NCBI RefSeq assembly: GCF_965638725.1
Contig: NC_134961.1
Location: 6,354,641-6,418,640, forward strand
From: Aptenodytes patagonicus
Taxonomy: Eukaryota; Chordata; Aves; Sphenisciformes; Spheniscidae
DNA length: 64,000 nt
Direction: 5' to 3'
Shown piece after piece: positions 38,725-51,518 of this stretch. A program made the position numbers and the translations under genes. Positions within the stretch are counted from its first letter, which is position 1; the number at the start of each line of letters is the position of its first letter. Under the pieces are notes generated by a model. That model saw only the letters and a program-made list of their open reading frames with translations. It did not search any database and was not told where the DNA came from.

Positions 38725-40094
38725 TAAATATTGGTGCATAGAAGGAAACCGTTTCATTTCGAAATAATAAGAAATTCATGCATTCCCTCCCGGGAGGGTC
38801 AGAAGAGGACATTTTGACATGGGGTGGCTTTCTCATCTCCTTCGCAGAGCAATGCCAGGACTTGGGGAAAGGGTGCCAGGTGCTGGGCAGCACAAGGAGC
38901 TCGCTGGTGATCAAGGCATTCGGCTCTACGGGTAAAACATCCACCTCCCATCTGCAGAGAGATGTGAACAGCAAAGGGATAACTAGCTGAGACCCAACAA
39001 TTGCACGTCATTGTGGTTAATGGCTTATTGATGGGATTAAAGCTTTTCTTTCCATCATTAAGATGCAAGATCTGGTTTTAGTTTTTTACTAATTTGTTTG
39101 CTCGTAACTGTTCGATAGATCTTTTCTGCAAACATGCTTCCATCTCTGGGTTGTTCACAAACATGTTTGCTCAATGTATTCCTGTTCGCTTAACAAATTC
39201 CAGCTGTTCATTAGTATACCTATCATATGGTATTACTTCTGTTTCCTGAATGGATGCAATAAAATAGATAAATAAAAAGCAAATTAAACAAAAAATGAAG
39301 GGTGGAGGGAAAAAAAAGTCTCATCGATATTTTCAGGAAGAAGTGAAAAACATGGACTTTACACTGAAGAGGGCAATCTTTCCCCTGCGGAGGCAGAGCA
39401 GTGGGGCAGTGGCGAGGCAGTAGCAGGCGTATACTGCATCAGCCAAGGTCCAAAGCCATAACCCTGAGTTATGATGAGTCAAAAACGTGGGAAAGCGACA
39501 AAGTTTCGGTGTTCACACCTCTAGTAAAAGCTCAGCCCGCTCTGTATAGCCTATTTCACCCTGCACTGTCATCCTCAGCATATAAACCTCAAGCACAGTG
39601 CAAGGCTTGTGTCTCAAGCAGAGCAGAATGGAAAGCAGATTTCCTATTTCCCCAAGGAGCTTTTAGGATTTCCAAGTGGTTTTCCACCTGAACCTGAGAG
39701 AGGATGGAAAATCTCAATTTTTTGTGAACTGGAATCAATGAACTTTCTAATTTTGGCTTGGCTGACAAGCTGTATTGATTTTAATTTTATTTCTGTTTCC
39801 CTAGAAAATTACTCCTATTTCACAATGGAAATGAATTCAGTTAGGAAAAAAAAAATGACCCAACGTGCCTCCTTTCCCAGGCACCATTCTGGCTGCTTTG
39901 ACAGGTCAGTCACATTTTCTCCCTTGGGAATTTTTCAAAAATGGGATATTTGTGGAGACAGATTCTGAATCTTATCATGCAATCTATGTTGGCAGATTTA
40001 ATTTTGCAATAAATATTTTCTTTTGAATTAAATAAATCTATTAAAATACCAGAGGATGCCTGGCAGATGCAGGATTCATCCCACCTCAGTGGAG

Positions 40095-40124
40095 CCACCC
40101 ATATCCCAGCCACCCATATCCCAG
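40095..40124. repeat. Two perfect tandem copies of a 15-bp unit
   Basis: CCACCCATATCCCAG occurs twice head to tail with no mismatch, a recent local duplication. Confidence 0.85.
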
Positions 40125-42552
40125 TCGGGATAATCGGGGCTGCAGACTGGGGAGTATTTCAGCAGGAGCTGTCGCGTTTTGGCACTCTTGCGTGAATGTG
40201 TTTGGAATATATTTTCAGTTCCTCAATGCACCTTGTAATTGAATCAGATAAACACGTGGAAGGTACAGCGATATTCAGGCGACGCTAAGCGCTAGTTGTA
40301 TGATTACAGCAAATCTTTCAGCTCCTCTGAGCTCGCTGACAGTGACTTATTTCTGTATTTGTAAGTGCTGCTGTTTGTGATGGAAGAGTTCACAGAGCGA
40401 TAAACAGAATAAAAAGCCGGGCTGAAGAATGTGATTACTGTAAAATCTATTTATTTCAAGTATACTAGTTATTTCTATTATGGGACATTTTAGAAATAAT
40501 TCTGCGTCTTGAAGTAGTTTAAAGAAGATTAATTTTCCAAGGAAAAAAGCCTTTCTCAAACCCATTTTATCTGCTTCTTGGACAAAGCGTGAAATTAGGA
40601 GCTTATCCTAAAATCGCTGAAATCAAAGGCAGGTCTTTCCCTTGACTTTAGAGGGTTATAAATCAAATTGGATGTGAATAGCTGAGCAGTACCATTGTAA
40701 TGGATAGCTGGTGCACGGAAGAGTGATGGGGCTGGAGATGTGCAGTACCAGTAAACACATGCGTGTCACCCGACAAAAGACGGGGTTTCGCTGGGCTGAG
40801 TGGCGGAGACAACACCTGAGAGCTTCGGACTTCACCCAAGACGTTTCTGGATCAAGATTATTTTTCCAAACCGGGTCTCTTGTTGTACTTTCTGCCTAGT
40901 TAAATGACCAGAAACCTTGAAAAGTGTGGTAAAGGGGGACAAATGGACAAAGGCTCTTCTTTTACTCTGAAAAAGGAAAATATGAGGGCAAACCCCATAT
41001 TCTGGGAGGTGACAGTAGCATCTTCCAATGCTCCACCTGGATCCAAAAGACACCAGTTGTCCCCACCCCTAGAAAAATCCAAGAAACTAATTTTCAGGCT
41101 TCCTTACAGTTTTTAGCCGGTTGCAGGAGGCTGATGCTGAGACCACGTAGGCTGTACTCCTACAGGCGGGTGCCCCATGGGCTCTTCCCCGGGTTACAGC
41201 CCATACCCGAGCTGGGTGCTCACGATGTCCAGTCCCAGAGAGGGCTGGAAGATGCTGAATATATGGACCAGGAAAAAAGCTCTTCAGCTTTTCCATCCCT
41301 GTTTCTGCATCATGATCCCTGCTGAGGACACTTCTCAGGGGTTTCCCACAGATCTTGGGACTGTGCTCCTGTGTCTGCTGCCAGTGAGTAATATTGACCA
41401 TATCTGAGGGGTTTGAGCCCAAAATCAACAACAGCTCAGCCGTAAGACTGATCCGTTGGGATCCTGTTGCTCACAAGGGTTACTGATGCTTCCCAGCAAA
41501 AATTTTTGCATTTCAGTTGCATCCTTCCTTTCCAAATACAAAACTCTTGCTAGTTTCTGTTGAATTTATGAGGGTTTTTTTTGTCTGAATTCCCAATGTT
41601 AGTCCTGAAAAGAGTTAATGTTTTATCAGAAACCCTCGTTGCTGCACATGGACTAAAATTTCCCTGGATTTCTGATTCTTTTTGGTTCTCTGCTCTATTG
41701 TTCTTCATATTAGACTGACCCTTTTGTTCAGTCTATTCAGTGTACTTGTTTTTCAGCAGCTGCCTGGAAATATTCACAAAGAAACCACAAAAAACCCTCA
41801 ATGCATCAAAGAATACTTCTATGGACTATTTGAGAAAGAAATTAGAAGTAAAATAATCAAGAGGTGGCAATTAATAAAACATAAAAATGATCTTCCTGCT
41901 AAATGGTTTTTAGTTACATTTTAGAAAGTGAAGAACATGGTGGCCTTTGCTCTAATCATTTATCTGATGGAATGGTTTATTTTGTATACATATTCAGATC
42001 GCTGTTGTTGCTGTGGCAGCAGAGTTAATTCTAGCTGCCTGTCAAGGAAAAAGGCTACAATTACTTTCCCACTGCTGCAAGTGTCCTGTTCTGTATGTGT
42101 CAGAGATGGTCCTATTTAAGCAGGTCATAACAATTGCTATTGCCTGGAAGGGCTGTCCGGGCTGGATCCGTAACAATGCCGGTGTTTCAGATCCTCTTGC
42201 AAATCTAAGGGGTTGGTAAAACTATTTTCCTGGGGCAGCAGCAATCCGCGGTGCTGATTCTGCCACCCCAGTCCCTTTGGGTTTTCCCACATTGTCGCTG
42301 CTGATGTACCCCAAGACCCCAGGCGTGCACCGGTACAGACACGGGCAGCTCTCTCTGTGTTTGGGGTCTGTGGTGCCCGTACAGTGTGAGGCTCCTCTTG
42401 TATCTCACCTTCAGAATTAGCCTACTCCTACTGTGCAAAAGACTTTATTTCTGTTAAAATTAGGGGAGATGCAGGGTTTGATCCCAGGCTGGGGGAATCT
42501 TGTTCCTTTGAAGTCGGTTTATAGTATTGGTCCTCAACAGCTGAGACCTGTC

Positions 42553-42598
42553 TCGTGATGGTCTGACTATTATCGTGATGGTCCCTGATTATCAGGGA
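42553..42598. repeat. Local duplication with 8-bp inverted repeat
   Basis: TCGTGATGGTC occurs at 42553 and 42573. The second copy runs into TCCCTGAT-T-ATCAGGGA, an inverted repeat with 8-base arms around one base (42582-42598). No gene context. Confidence 0.7.
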
Positions 42599-45560
42599 TG
42601 CATCTTCTGAGTGTGCTACTGAAGGCATCGCCTCCCATATCAGTGCATATTAATTATATCCTCCAGCTGAGCAACTCGCCTTCAGTATACACCAGTTTTG
42701 AAATCCATCCCTGTGAGGCTCAGCTTGACCAGAAAGGGTGGGATACCGAAAGAGGAGGGAGCGTCTCATTTCGAGGATGTGCTCACATAGGAACGCACGG
42801 GGGAAACCGGAGGGGGGTAAATGCCACAGTTAAACTTGTGCCGAGCTGCTTTCCTAACGAGTCCTAAAGTCTCCCTTTCTTGAGCCAGCGGTGTAATTAG
42901 CTTCTGAGTTTAAGACAAAGTGAAGTGAGTAGGATCACATTTGCTGGTGGAAGGAACAATCTATTAAATTTGATAGATTTAGAGATAAAATGACTGCTTT
43001 TTTCCCCAAGAAAACACAGTCATTCGTTTATTATGTTAAACTTTAATTGATTAATGCACTTTCTCTTCCCTCAGAAGCTCTAAAATTCCTTCTCAAGACC
43101 TGCCTTCGCTGCTACCTTGTACCTTCCCCTCTGCTTTTCTCCAGTTAGTGCATCTTCCTGTGTACTTCGACTCTGTCCCCGGAGATATTGCTGTGCAAAA
43201 CTGCCCTGTCAGCAGACCCCGTGTAACGAGCTCTGCACAACGAAGCGCAGACCTCGGCTACGAAATCTGGATTAAGGCACCTCACTAAAAACATTTTGCT
43301 TTGCATTATTGAGAAGAAGAACAATGTTCGGATTAGCATTCAGGCTTGGTGTGAGTGTAGGGAGGATAATTGCAGATAGTTAATTTATTCAAACTTAATT
43401 CCTATTCCTCATTACTCCCAAATAATATTATCTATATAAATCTCCCTTGAAGAAGCATAGGAGTTATTATTTCCAATGGTCTGACAAAGAGGAAGAGCTT
43501 GTAACAAAGTACAAGTCTGCTGGGTCTGGCTAAAAATTAGGGGAAGCCAAACTAGCCCTGAGAGCTGAGATGGTGCCCGTTGTTCCTCCAGCCTTCACTT
43601 GCCCCAGGCACCGGCCGTGAGCTCTGCCCTCCTGCCCGCCCGGCTAACACGAACCTCATGCAACGGAAAAGCACATATGTGATCTGGAAATTCATTCCCC
43701 TGCCTGCCATGCTGGAAGCAAATCCCGTCTTTTTTTTTCCCCTTCTTTGGGACGGTGTGTTTTAGGGTTGGATGGGGGGTTGCCCGTCGGGTGGGAGCCG
43801 TTCCCCAGGGCAGATTCACGTGTTGCTCCAATGGTTCCTGTCTCCAGCGAAGCAGCTTGCAAGTCCTCCCCTTGCCACCTGGCAGGACTTTTCCTGCCCA
43901 ATACTTCTCCGCTTCTGCCTGCCCTGTCTGCCAGCGTAGGCAGGTCGCTGATCCTGCTAAATCTCCCCAGCTTGCCCAGGCAGCCAAGCCCCAGGACCCT
44001 GGCTGGCAGCTTCCCAGCTCCATCACAAGCCTGGGAGGACAACGCTGCTGTCACCCCGGGGCCCGTCCTCAGGACGCTCTCAACTCTTCATCAACAGCAT
44101 GGCAGGTTCTTGTAGGTTGAAGCGTCACTGCTCAAACTCCTGACATTTACTCACCAAAAATGCAGGTCCAGCCGCCCCATGCAACGTGTTCCCCGTGGTG
44201 GTGAGCACCCATGGGTTCCACTGAATCAACACTGGGGCGGCGTCAGCGAAGGGTCAGGGATTGGATGGACAAGCCTCCAAGCGCCCGCTTGAGACTTAAG
44301 CCAGCTAGCACTGTGCTAATTAAAAGCAACTTAGTTAAATGCTTTCCCTCTGGGTGCCGGTTTTTGCTATAGTTGGAAACCAGAGGCCGAATGAAGGGCT
44401 CGAGCACTGCTCTGATGCGTGGGAAACGGTTCCTGCTGTCGTTGCAGCCTTTGCTGCAAACAGTTCATGCTCTAAATGAAAGGAAAGCAGGAAGGTAAAG
44501 CAACCAGATGGCAAGATTTGCCTGTGGCTCCAAAACTGGTGATTAGCAGAACTAGGAGGAGAGCCTCGGTCCCTTAACCCCCATCCCAAAGCTGCTCACC
44601 CCTACGGCTGTGCAGGGTTTTCCAGCGCACGGCCAGTTTGTCATTACTTTTCCTGTTTGACTTTTTTATTATGCCAGCTCAAAGCTTCTCTCTCTTGCTG
44701 ATCAAGTTTAAAATAATTATTATAATCTGAAAAATTGTGTCTGTCTTCCTGGGAATTAAATATTTAAACTCTTAGACAAATGGCCTTGCTTATTTCTGTT
44801 AAAGGGTCATGCTCTCAAATGTCACAATAAGTTAAATGTACCTTGAAAAATAATCTCATTTCTGGTTACTTTACTTTTCATTCCACTTTACCTCCATATA
44901 AATTACCCACACTAATTCAATCAGAGGGTTTGACACCGCAGCTCCCTGGGTGGACAGCTGGGAAAACAACTGTCACCTCCGATAGGGAAAAAATGAAAAT
45001 GGTCTGGTGAGAAAAGCCGAAGGGGGTGAACACCTCCCTTTGGGTCACACACCGACCCCGCGATGCTTCTCAGGCTTCCTCGCATCATGGCTATTTTGTT
45101 ATGAGCATCTTCTCTGCTGGGGGCCTAACCTCTTGCCACCGATGGACTTGCAGAAATGTCGGCACATTACAGTGTTCCAGAAGACAGAATGGTTAGGGAT
45201 ATGCTCTTTGGGTTTCGCTTTTATAGTGTAATGAGGAAAATTGAGGGTCACGTGTTGTAAAGGCAGTTGGGCTGTGCCCACTGCAGCAGCTCTGCAGGCT
45301 TTTGCAGTTCCACGATGGCGAGGGCTGGCTGGAAGCTGCCGAGCCCCAGCTCTGAGCTTGCTAACTGGTAGCTCAGGGCTGGGAGAAACCTCCAAACGAG
45401 AAAGTCACTGCAATCACTGTCGCAAGCTGTGACTTCGTGGCCCTGAAGGGGCTAAAGAGGTACTGGCACAGCCCAAAAGCCTGTGCAAAGATATGACTTC
45501 TGAATCATTTCATAAAGCACGGTTGGAAAGTCTCTAGTTCAGTGAAAATTGGCATGTGGC

Positions 45561-45596
45561 TAGAATAGAATAGAATAGAATAGAATAGAATAAATA
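45561..45596. repeat. (TAGAA)n microsatellite at the CR1 3' tail
   Basis: Six perfect TAGAA units are followed by one imperfect TAAATAGAA. It lies at the 3' end of the adjacent CR1 copy and probably expanded from the CR1 tail. Likely length-polymorphic. Confidence 0.9.
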
Positions 45597-45812
45597 GAAT
45601 ATTTCAGTTGGAAGGGACCTACAACAATCTTCTAGTCCAACTGCCTGACCACTTCAGGGCTGACCAAAAGTTAAAGCATGTTATTAAGGGCATTGTCCAA
45701 ATGCCTCTTAAACGCTGTCAGGCTTGGGGCATCGACCACCTCTCCAGGAAGCCTGTTCCAGGGTTTGACCGCCCTCTCGGTAAAGAAATGCTTCCTCATG
45801 TCCAGTCTAAAA
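45561..45812 (-). repeat. CR1 LINE 3' fragment with TAGAA microsatellite tail
   Basis: The plus strand starts with about six TAGAA units (45561-45596). It continues with TTTCAGTTGGAAGGGACCTA, TAGTCCAACTGCCTGACCAC and CATCGACCACCTCTCCAGGA, a CR1 3' end of a second subfamily. The minus strand still encodes the extreme C-terminus of the CR1 ORF2 protein (RLDMRKHFFTERAVKPWNRL, then PSLTAFKRHLD). So the element reads right to left, with the pentanucleotide repeat at its 3' end. Similarity ends near TCCAGTCTAAA, giving a 5'-truncated, non-functional copy. Confidence 0.92.
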
Positions 45813-45914
45813 CATAGACTCTGATACTCTGGATACTCTGAACACAGCTGCCTTGAAGCAGAAAGTGTGCTGCTGTGGCCTGCTATGTACATTTAGCGTA
45901 TCTCGGTGTACAAA

Positions 45915-45939
45915 GTCTCGTTACCACTGGTAACGAGAC
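45915..45939. promoter_or_regulatory. Perfect 12-bp inverted repeat containing a palindromic RFX X-box
   Basis: The arms GTCTCGTTACCA and TGGTAACGAGAC are exact reverse complements around one C. The core GTTACC-ACT-GGTAAC (45920-45934) fits the RFX X-box consensus (GTNRCC, spacer 0-3, RGYAAC) on both strands. RFX factors drive ciliary and MHC class II genes. The site lies about 100 bases right of a CR1 fragment and about 17 kb from the visible end of TEKT4. Binding and any target gene are inference. Confidence 0.5.
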
Positions 45940-48900
45940 CTGGCTATTTATTTTGTTTATGGGAGGAAGGATGTTGCCATTCAGCCACGTCTCCTGGAAG
46001 CTCCCGTGGCTGGATTCGGTGAGGCAGGATTTGACCCCTCAGTCTCTGGCACTGCTGCCTGCAAGAGGTGTCCAGGCTGGTGGCCCGTAGCACATCAGAT
46101 ATCATGATGGATTTGGACATACTTTGCTGGCAAAGAGCCCCCAGGAAATGCTGTCCTCGTGCTGCCCCACGATGCTCGAGGTTTGCTGATAACAGACGTG
46201 TCATTGCTTTGATTCTTCGGCTGGTGACGTGCTCTGTTTCAGCTCGAAATGCCGCAAAACAGCAAGAGAAGCTCAGCTTTTAGGGAGGGAATGATCTTCG
46301 ACCGAAATCACTCAAAAAGCAGAGGAATTCTTAAAAGGAGGGGTTTGCAACCCTTACTCCAGCAGACCTGCCAGCTCCAGAGTCTCCGCAGGTTTTTCCC
46401 TTCCAGCAGCGCACGGCTCGGCACCTTCAACCTGCCAGTCCTACAGCGTGGCAGCGGTGGGGAAAACGGATCCCTCCTGTTACCGAGAATAGGCACGATG
46501 ACAAATTACCCGTCGCCGCATCACCTGCTGCTGCTGCGGCGGGTGCTTAGCTCCTCGGGAGCCACGTTCCCAGCCCGGCACGGAGCAAGGAGCCGCAGCT
46601 AATTTTAGTCTCACCTTCCCCGAACTGCCTGGGGAAAGGGCAAAGCAGACAAAAGTTCATTTCTGCTGGGATGAGAAATTGGGTTGCAGGCGGCTTCGCA
46701 GCTCGGGGGAACTTGGGGGTGTGTTTTCAGCAATGACCGTGTCGGGTCCCTGCACAGAAGCCTCTGGGCGCTCTACCTGGCTCTTGCGCTCCGGCCACGT
46801 GGCTCCAGGGATTGATGCCAGAGGTAGGAGTGCTCCTAAGAAAAGTCTTCAGAGAAACCCTGTGCTCAGCAGCTGCTCGTGTGTGAACAGGAATGGAAGA
46901 GGAAAGAAACTCCGGGGGGAGTTTGTAGACGCACAATCTCATAAGAACCAAAACTTAAGAAAAAACATCCATGATTAAAAGAGGTTTTGAAAGTGGTAAC
47001 GCTGCGCTATTTCAATCAATTCATTTGATACCCACTCATTTCGAAGTAATTTATCACAATTAAGATAGGCATTGTAATACGGTGTTGAAAACTCTGGCAA
47101 ATTACATACCATTATGCCATTCAGTGATGTTTGCAAGCCTCCTTTTCTTTTTTTTTAATAAAAGCACCACATTTACATAAATCATTATTTTTGAGTGCTC
47201 AGAGCCAGATCTCATCTTCAGTCGGGGATGTGGGCGCCGGGGAGGGGGCAAAGCCCTTCGGCTGCTGCTGGTCCTTCCCGGGGTGTGAAACTGGGATCTG
47301 AGGTCAGCAACAGGGTGGTGGGGAGCCATCTGCCCGCTCTCATCTTCACCCGTAATCACTTCATTGCTGCTAAATGCCTCTGAAAGCCCAAACCCAAGCC
47401 CTGAGGGCCCAGTCCAGCGGTGGAGGATGTGCTCACACCAATTCCCATCAAGGTCCAGCGACTGACATAATTTGATCCATTCCAGGGCTGCTGCTAGACG
47501 TAGAAAAGCCAGAGGGAAAACAACCTGATGCACCCCCCAATGCTATTCCTCTGCTAATATGCCCAGGAACCTTTCTTTTTAACCAGCGATAAGAAAATCC
47601 ACTTGTTTCTCAAAATTATATTCTGGGGGGCTGAGATGGGGAAGTTTAATAATTTCTGCTAAATTAAACAAAGCTGCAGTTCCCCCGGCAGCCAGAGTTA
47701 TCCGTGAGTGATTGCAGAGAAAAATTGAAAGAAGTCAGGACATTTCATTCTGGGTTTTTCCAGAGGAAATATTTCCATCTTGAAAAATACCTAGTATTAT
47801 TTTTTAAGGAGGGGGGAGGTCAAAAAGGGTCAGGATCAGTAAACAAACCAAGCCATTTCAGAGTGAGTCACACAATATGTTTTGCTTGACTTGTAAAACA
47901 ATACTTCCCCCCCCAACTTTCATTGCACTAAGGTAAACAAGCTGGGAAAAAAGAAATCGCCTATCAGCAGAGGATGACAAATGTGTTTTGATGTTTGGGG
48001 TTTTTTTCCCCAGCCCATTTTTCCATCTTCCTTTACTCATTATTAATTAAAGGCAGCGGTTTCCCGCTCTGCGGCCCCACCTTTCACGCGCTGATGGCTG
48101 GCGGCACGGGTAGGACCAACGCTTCGCTGACTGCAACCGCGGGAGAGACGGGGCAAATTCTCGTGCAGCGTTTTCCCTGTCCCACCCATAAAAGTTTGGA
48201 AAACCCTTGTTGAAAAAACAAAAGTGAATGTGTCCTGGAGTCTTTCCAAGCTGTGAATTTGCTCCTTTCTTTAAGTATAAAAAGTGCGCAGGAGGGAAAA
48301 ACACAGCTGGACTTGCAAGTTGTTGCAGTTCTTGGGTTGGTTTGGTTTTTCTTTAATTTAATTCCTCTTCATCCACTAGGACCGTAAGCAATGAGAGCGG
48401 ATAAACCAGGACAGCAGGATCTCAGTTTCTCCATTTCTCTTAAGTGCTCCTCGGCTCAGCACTCAATTTGTGATGAGCTGTCAGGGAGAAAAATGTAACT
48501 CTTGTTCAGCATCATAACCAGACAAACAATTTGTAAAAAATAATCTTTTTGACAGATCATATTCCTTTTCCTGCATGAAAACAGCTTGTGGGCTTTTCTT
48601 TCCCCTTCATCAATTTTTTTTCCCCCCCCCCAAACGCTGTAGATGAGTTGAGTGGATTTCGGTGCAGTGATTCAGAGATTAAAGTAGAAAACTGGAGCTG
48701 TTTCGACAGAACACGTTGACGGGTGCTGGTTTCTCTGTTCCCAACCACATCGGTGCCTGGCCATCGCTAAACACGGCGCCGATCAGACCTGAATGCAAAC
48801 CTCCCCTTCCCCAAATACCATCCAGTGCTGGCCCAGCCCTGCGCCGTTGCTGTGAATGCACCATCGAGACAGCGTATTTAAGGAAAGCTGATAGAGGAGC

Positions 48901-50980
48901 AGTTTTGGCCCCGGCAGGCTGAACGTGCTGCACGCCGTGAGCACTCGCATTGCAGCTGGAGTCTGGCACGCGGTGGTGGCCCTCCTGCGTCCCTTGGGGA
49001 TGGACAGAGGGACCAGAGGGCCAAGACATCACCGGGGTTTGACCGTGCGCAGTGCAGGTTGTAGGTCTGTGCTTTGTATGTGGTGTTTTGCCCGTGGAGG
49101 CTTCGAGAGAGCTTTCTTTGAGGGTGAACAGAGCAAAGAGCCTCCTTCGTGTTAGTTGTGGTCCATGCAGGGCTGGGGAGCGGGGCTGAGCGTACGGGGT
49201 GCGTGTCCCCTGGCTGGACCCAGCCCTGCAGGAAAAGCTGGTGAGGCCGAAGGTGGAGAGATGTCTCTGATCTTGGTAATAAAAGATGAGAGGAACTGAA
49301 AAGAAGAGGCTGAGGAGACAACTCTGCCTTTAAACAGAATAGCTAATAAGTGGTTTCGGCACATCTCCAGCTGCCTCTGGAACAGTGGGTTAGAAAGCAG
49401 TGGGAAAGGCTTTGCGCACCGAGAGTTTGCTCATTAATAACTCAGAAATGGGCATGTTGGTCAAGCTGGGCTCTCCCTGTTGCTGTGCAAAGCTCCAGCC
49501 CTCCATCAAAGCCCAGGGAAAACTGCCACGACTCGCTCTGCCGGCTGCCTCTCTGCAAAGCTCAGAAAAGCAAAGCTCGGGGTCTGTCCCTGGTGCGACG
49601 GGGAGCAGGCGAGGTTCCCGCCGGGGCTGGGGGCAAGCACTGGCTGCGGTGAGCCAAAAGCCAGGCTCATGCAAGAGATGTCTTGCTCCCAGAGCAATAT
49701 TTTTAGGCCAATCTCAGCATAGGAGTGGGAATAAGAGAGAGATTTTTGTGATCTTTCGTTCACCTCTTGTCTGCCCAGAAGTGTCAGCTGGGGCTGACAG
49801 TGCCCAAAGCACTGACAGGTCCCAGAGCAGACCCAGGCGGCCTCAAACCTCAGAAATATGCTAAAAATCTTCCTCCAGAGACTACAAATACAGAGCAGCG
49901 TCCTGTGGTACCTGTGTGCTGAAAGGTGTTCGACGGGAAGGCAAAGTGACAGGGACAAGGCCACGTCTCTGCTAGTGTTGGAGGATGGCAGGGACAACGC
50001 AGGGTGTCCTCGGGTGCCTGGGGGAGCTGCCCCTCTCCCTAATTTAAGCAAGCATTTATTTCAGGTAAAAGTGAAGCTGAGCATTCGTCACTGTGAACAA
50101 TGATAGCTGAATCGATCATTTGAGTCAGCCTTTAGGCTGCAGGGTAACGAGCCGGGGTCAAACACTTAGGGAAGCGTTGCGTCCATGTTAGAGTAATGCT
50201 GCTTAAACTTCTCAGAGCCACAGGACTTATTTGGTTCAAATGTAGGGCAAAACTCCAGCTCCATCTTTCTTTGTTTCCCTTGAAGCCATTTGCCAAAGAA
50301 AAACAGTTTCTCTAAAACCCACTTTCATTTGCAAGATGATTTTGGGGTTTTTGCACTTACCACATCAGTCTATGAAAAGTGTGAGCAGCGATTTTGATTT
50401 AAAGAACTGTTTCTTTTTCCTGCCGAATGGAGTGTTTTGAACCTGGAAGAAAAACGTGGCTGTGAGCACTCAGAAGTCTCCCTCCCCCATGGTAAAGTGC
50501 ACAGAGATGGAAAGATAGCGGGTAAGTCAGTACGGGCAACTAATGAGGATTTGAAGGCAGTCTCTACAAAGATCCTACTCTGGACAATCCCAAAGCTGAC
50601 ATTTATTTACATAAACCATATAATTGAAATGTCAGAAGAGAACAATTAAAAGCATCAGCTGACATGAACGTCAATGGAAGCACTACCGTGACCCTCTGCT
50701 TTCTGTGGAAAGGGAAAGATGGGTTTGGGCTGATTTTCCCTTTCCATTCATTTCTTTAATCTCTCTTCAATGCACCGAACGTCGTGATCTACCAAATACG
50801 ATGTGTGGCAGAAGAAAAAGGTTTTAGCCTCCAACACCTCAATAGATGTTCCTCCAGCAGCGTGCCTAAGGTCTCATACTTATTAGGCAGCGATGGCTTT
50901 TTTCAAGGGTGAATGACATTTTCCCATGTGTTCGCAAAGGACAGGAGGCATCAGGGTGACAGTCCTGATTAAACCACCAT
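45940..50980. other. Gene-free interval left of the LTR
   Basis: Long open frames on both strands at 48.9-50.05 kb (up to 181 codons on the minus strand) overlap each other and match nothing. No gene or repeat can be named. Confidence 0.5.
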
Positions 50981-51518
50981 TGTCGTGGTTTAATTTCAGT
51001 CGGCAATTAAGTACCACGCAGCCGCTCGCTCACTCCCCCCCACCCGGTGGGATGGGGGAGAGAATTGGAAGAGCACAAGTTAGAAAAAACTCATGGGTTG
51101 AGATAAAAACAGTTTAATAATTGAAATAAAATGATAATAATAATATGATAATAATAATAATACACAAAACAAGTGATGCACAGTACAATTGCTCACCACC
51201 CGCCGACCGATGCCCAGCCAGTCCCCGAGCAGCGGCCCCCCTGGCCAGCTTTCCCCAGTTTCTGTACTGAGCATGACGTCCCATGGTGTGGAATGTCCCT
51301 TTGGCCAGTTTGGCTGTGCCCCCTCCCAGCTTCTTGTGCACCTCCAGCCTGCTCAGTCGGCAGAGCATGGGAAGCTGAAAAGTCCTTGGCTAGTGTAAGC
51401 ATTACCTAGCAACAACTAAAACACCGGTGTGTTATCAACTTTGTTCTCATCCTAAATCCAAAACACTGTACCAGCTACTAGAAAGGAAATTAACTCTATC
51501 CCTGCCGAAACCAGGACA
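50981..51518 (-). mobile_element. Solo endogenous-retrovirus LTR
   Basis: A 538-base unit bounded by TG and CA: it starts TGTCGTGGTTTAATTTCAGT and ends CTGCCGAAACCAGGACA. The body has the recurrent avian LTR content, including ACCACGCAGCCGCTCGCTCA, GTGGGATGGGGGAGAGAAT and an ATAATAATA run. Probable 5-base target duplications flank it: ACCAT (50976-50980) and CCCAT (51519-51523), one mismatch. The minus strand appears to be sense, because there GACGTCATGCTCAGTACAGAAACTGGGG lies where related copies carry a TATA box (CAGTATATAAACTGGGG); here the box has decayed. No gag, pol or env sequence is adjacent, so this is a solo LTR left by recombination. Confidence 0.85.

Larger units (their letters stand above)
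38725..45560. other. Gene-free interval with one weak exon candidate
   Basis: At 41757-41924 a good splice acceptor (TGTACTTGTTTTTCAG) opens into 55 codons of high-complexity frame ending in TAG. It contains CIKEYFYGLFEKEIRSK, which I do not recognise. Otherwise only the small duplications at 40.1 and 42.55 kb. Confidence 0.45.

Noticed and set aside
49506-50051. 181-codon open frame on the minus strand
   Set aside because: It overlaps a 154-codon frame on the other strand, matches no family and lies in GC-rich DNA where stops are scarce.
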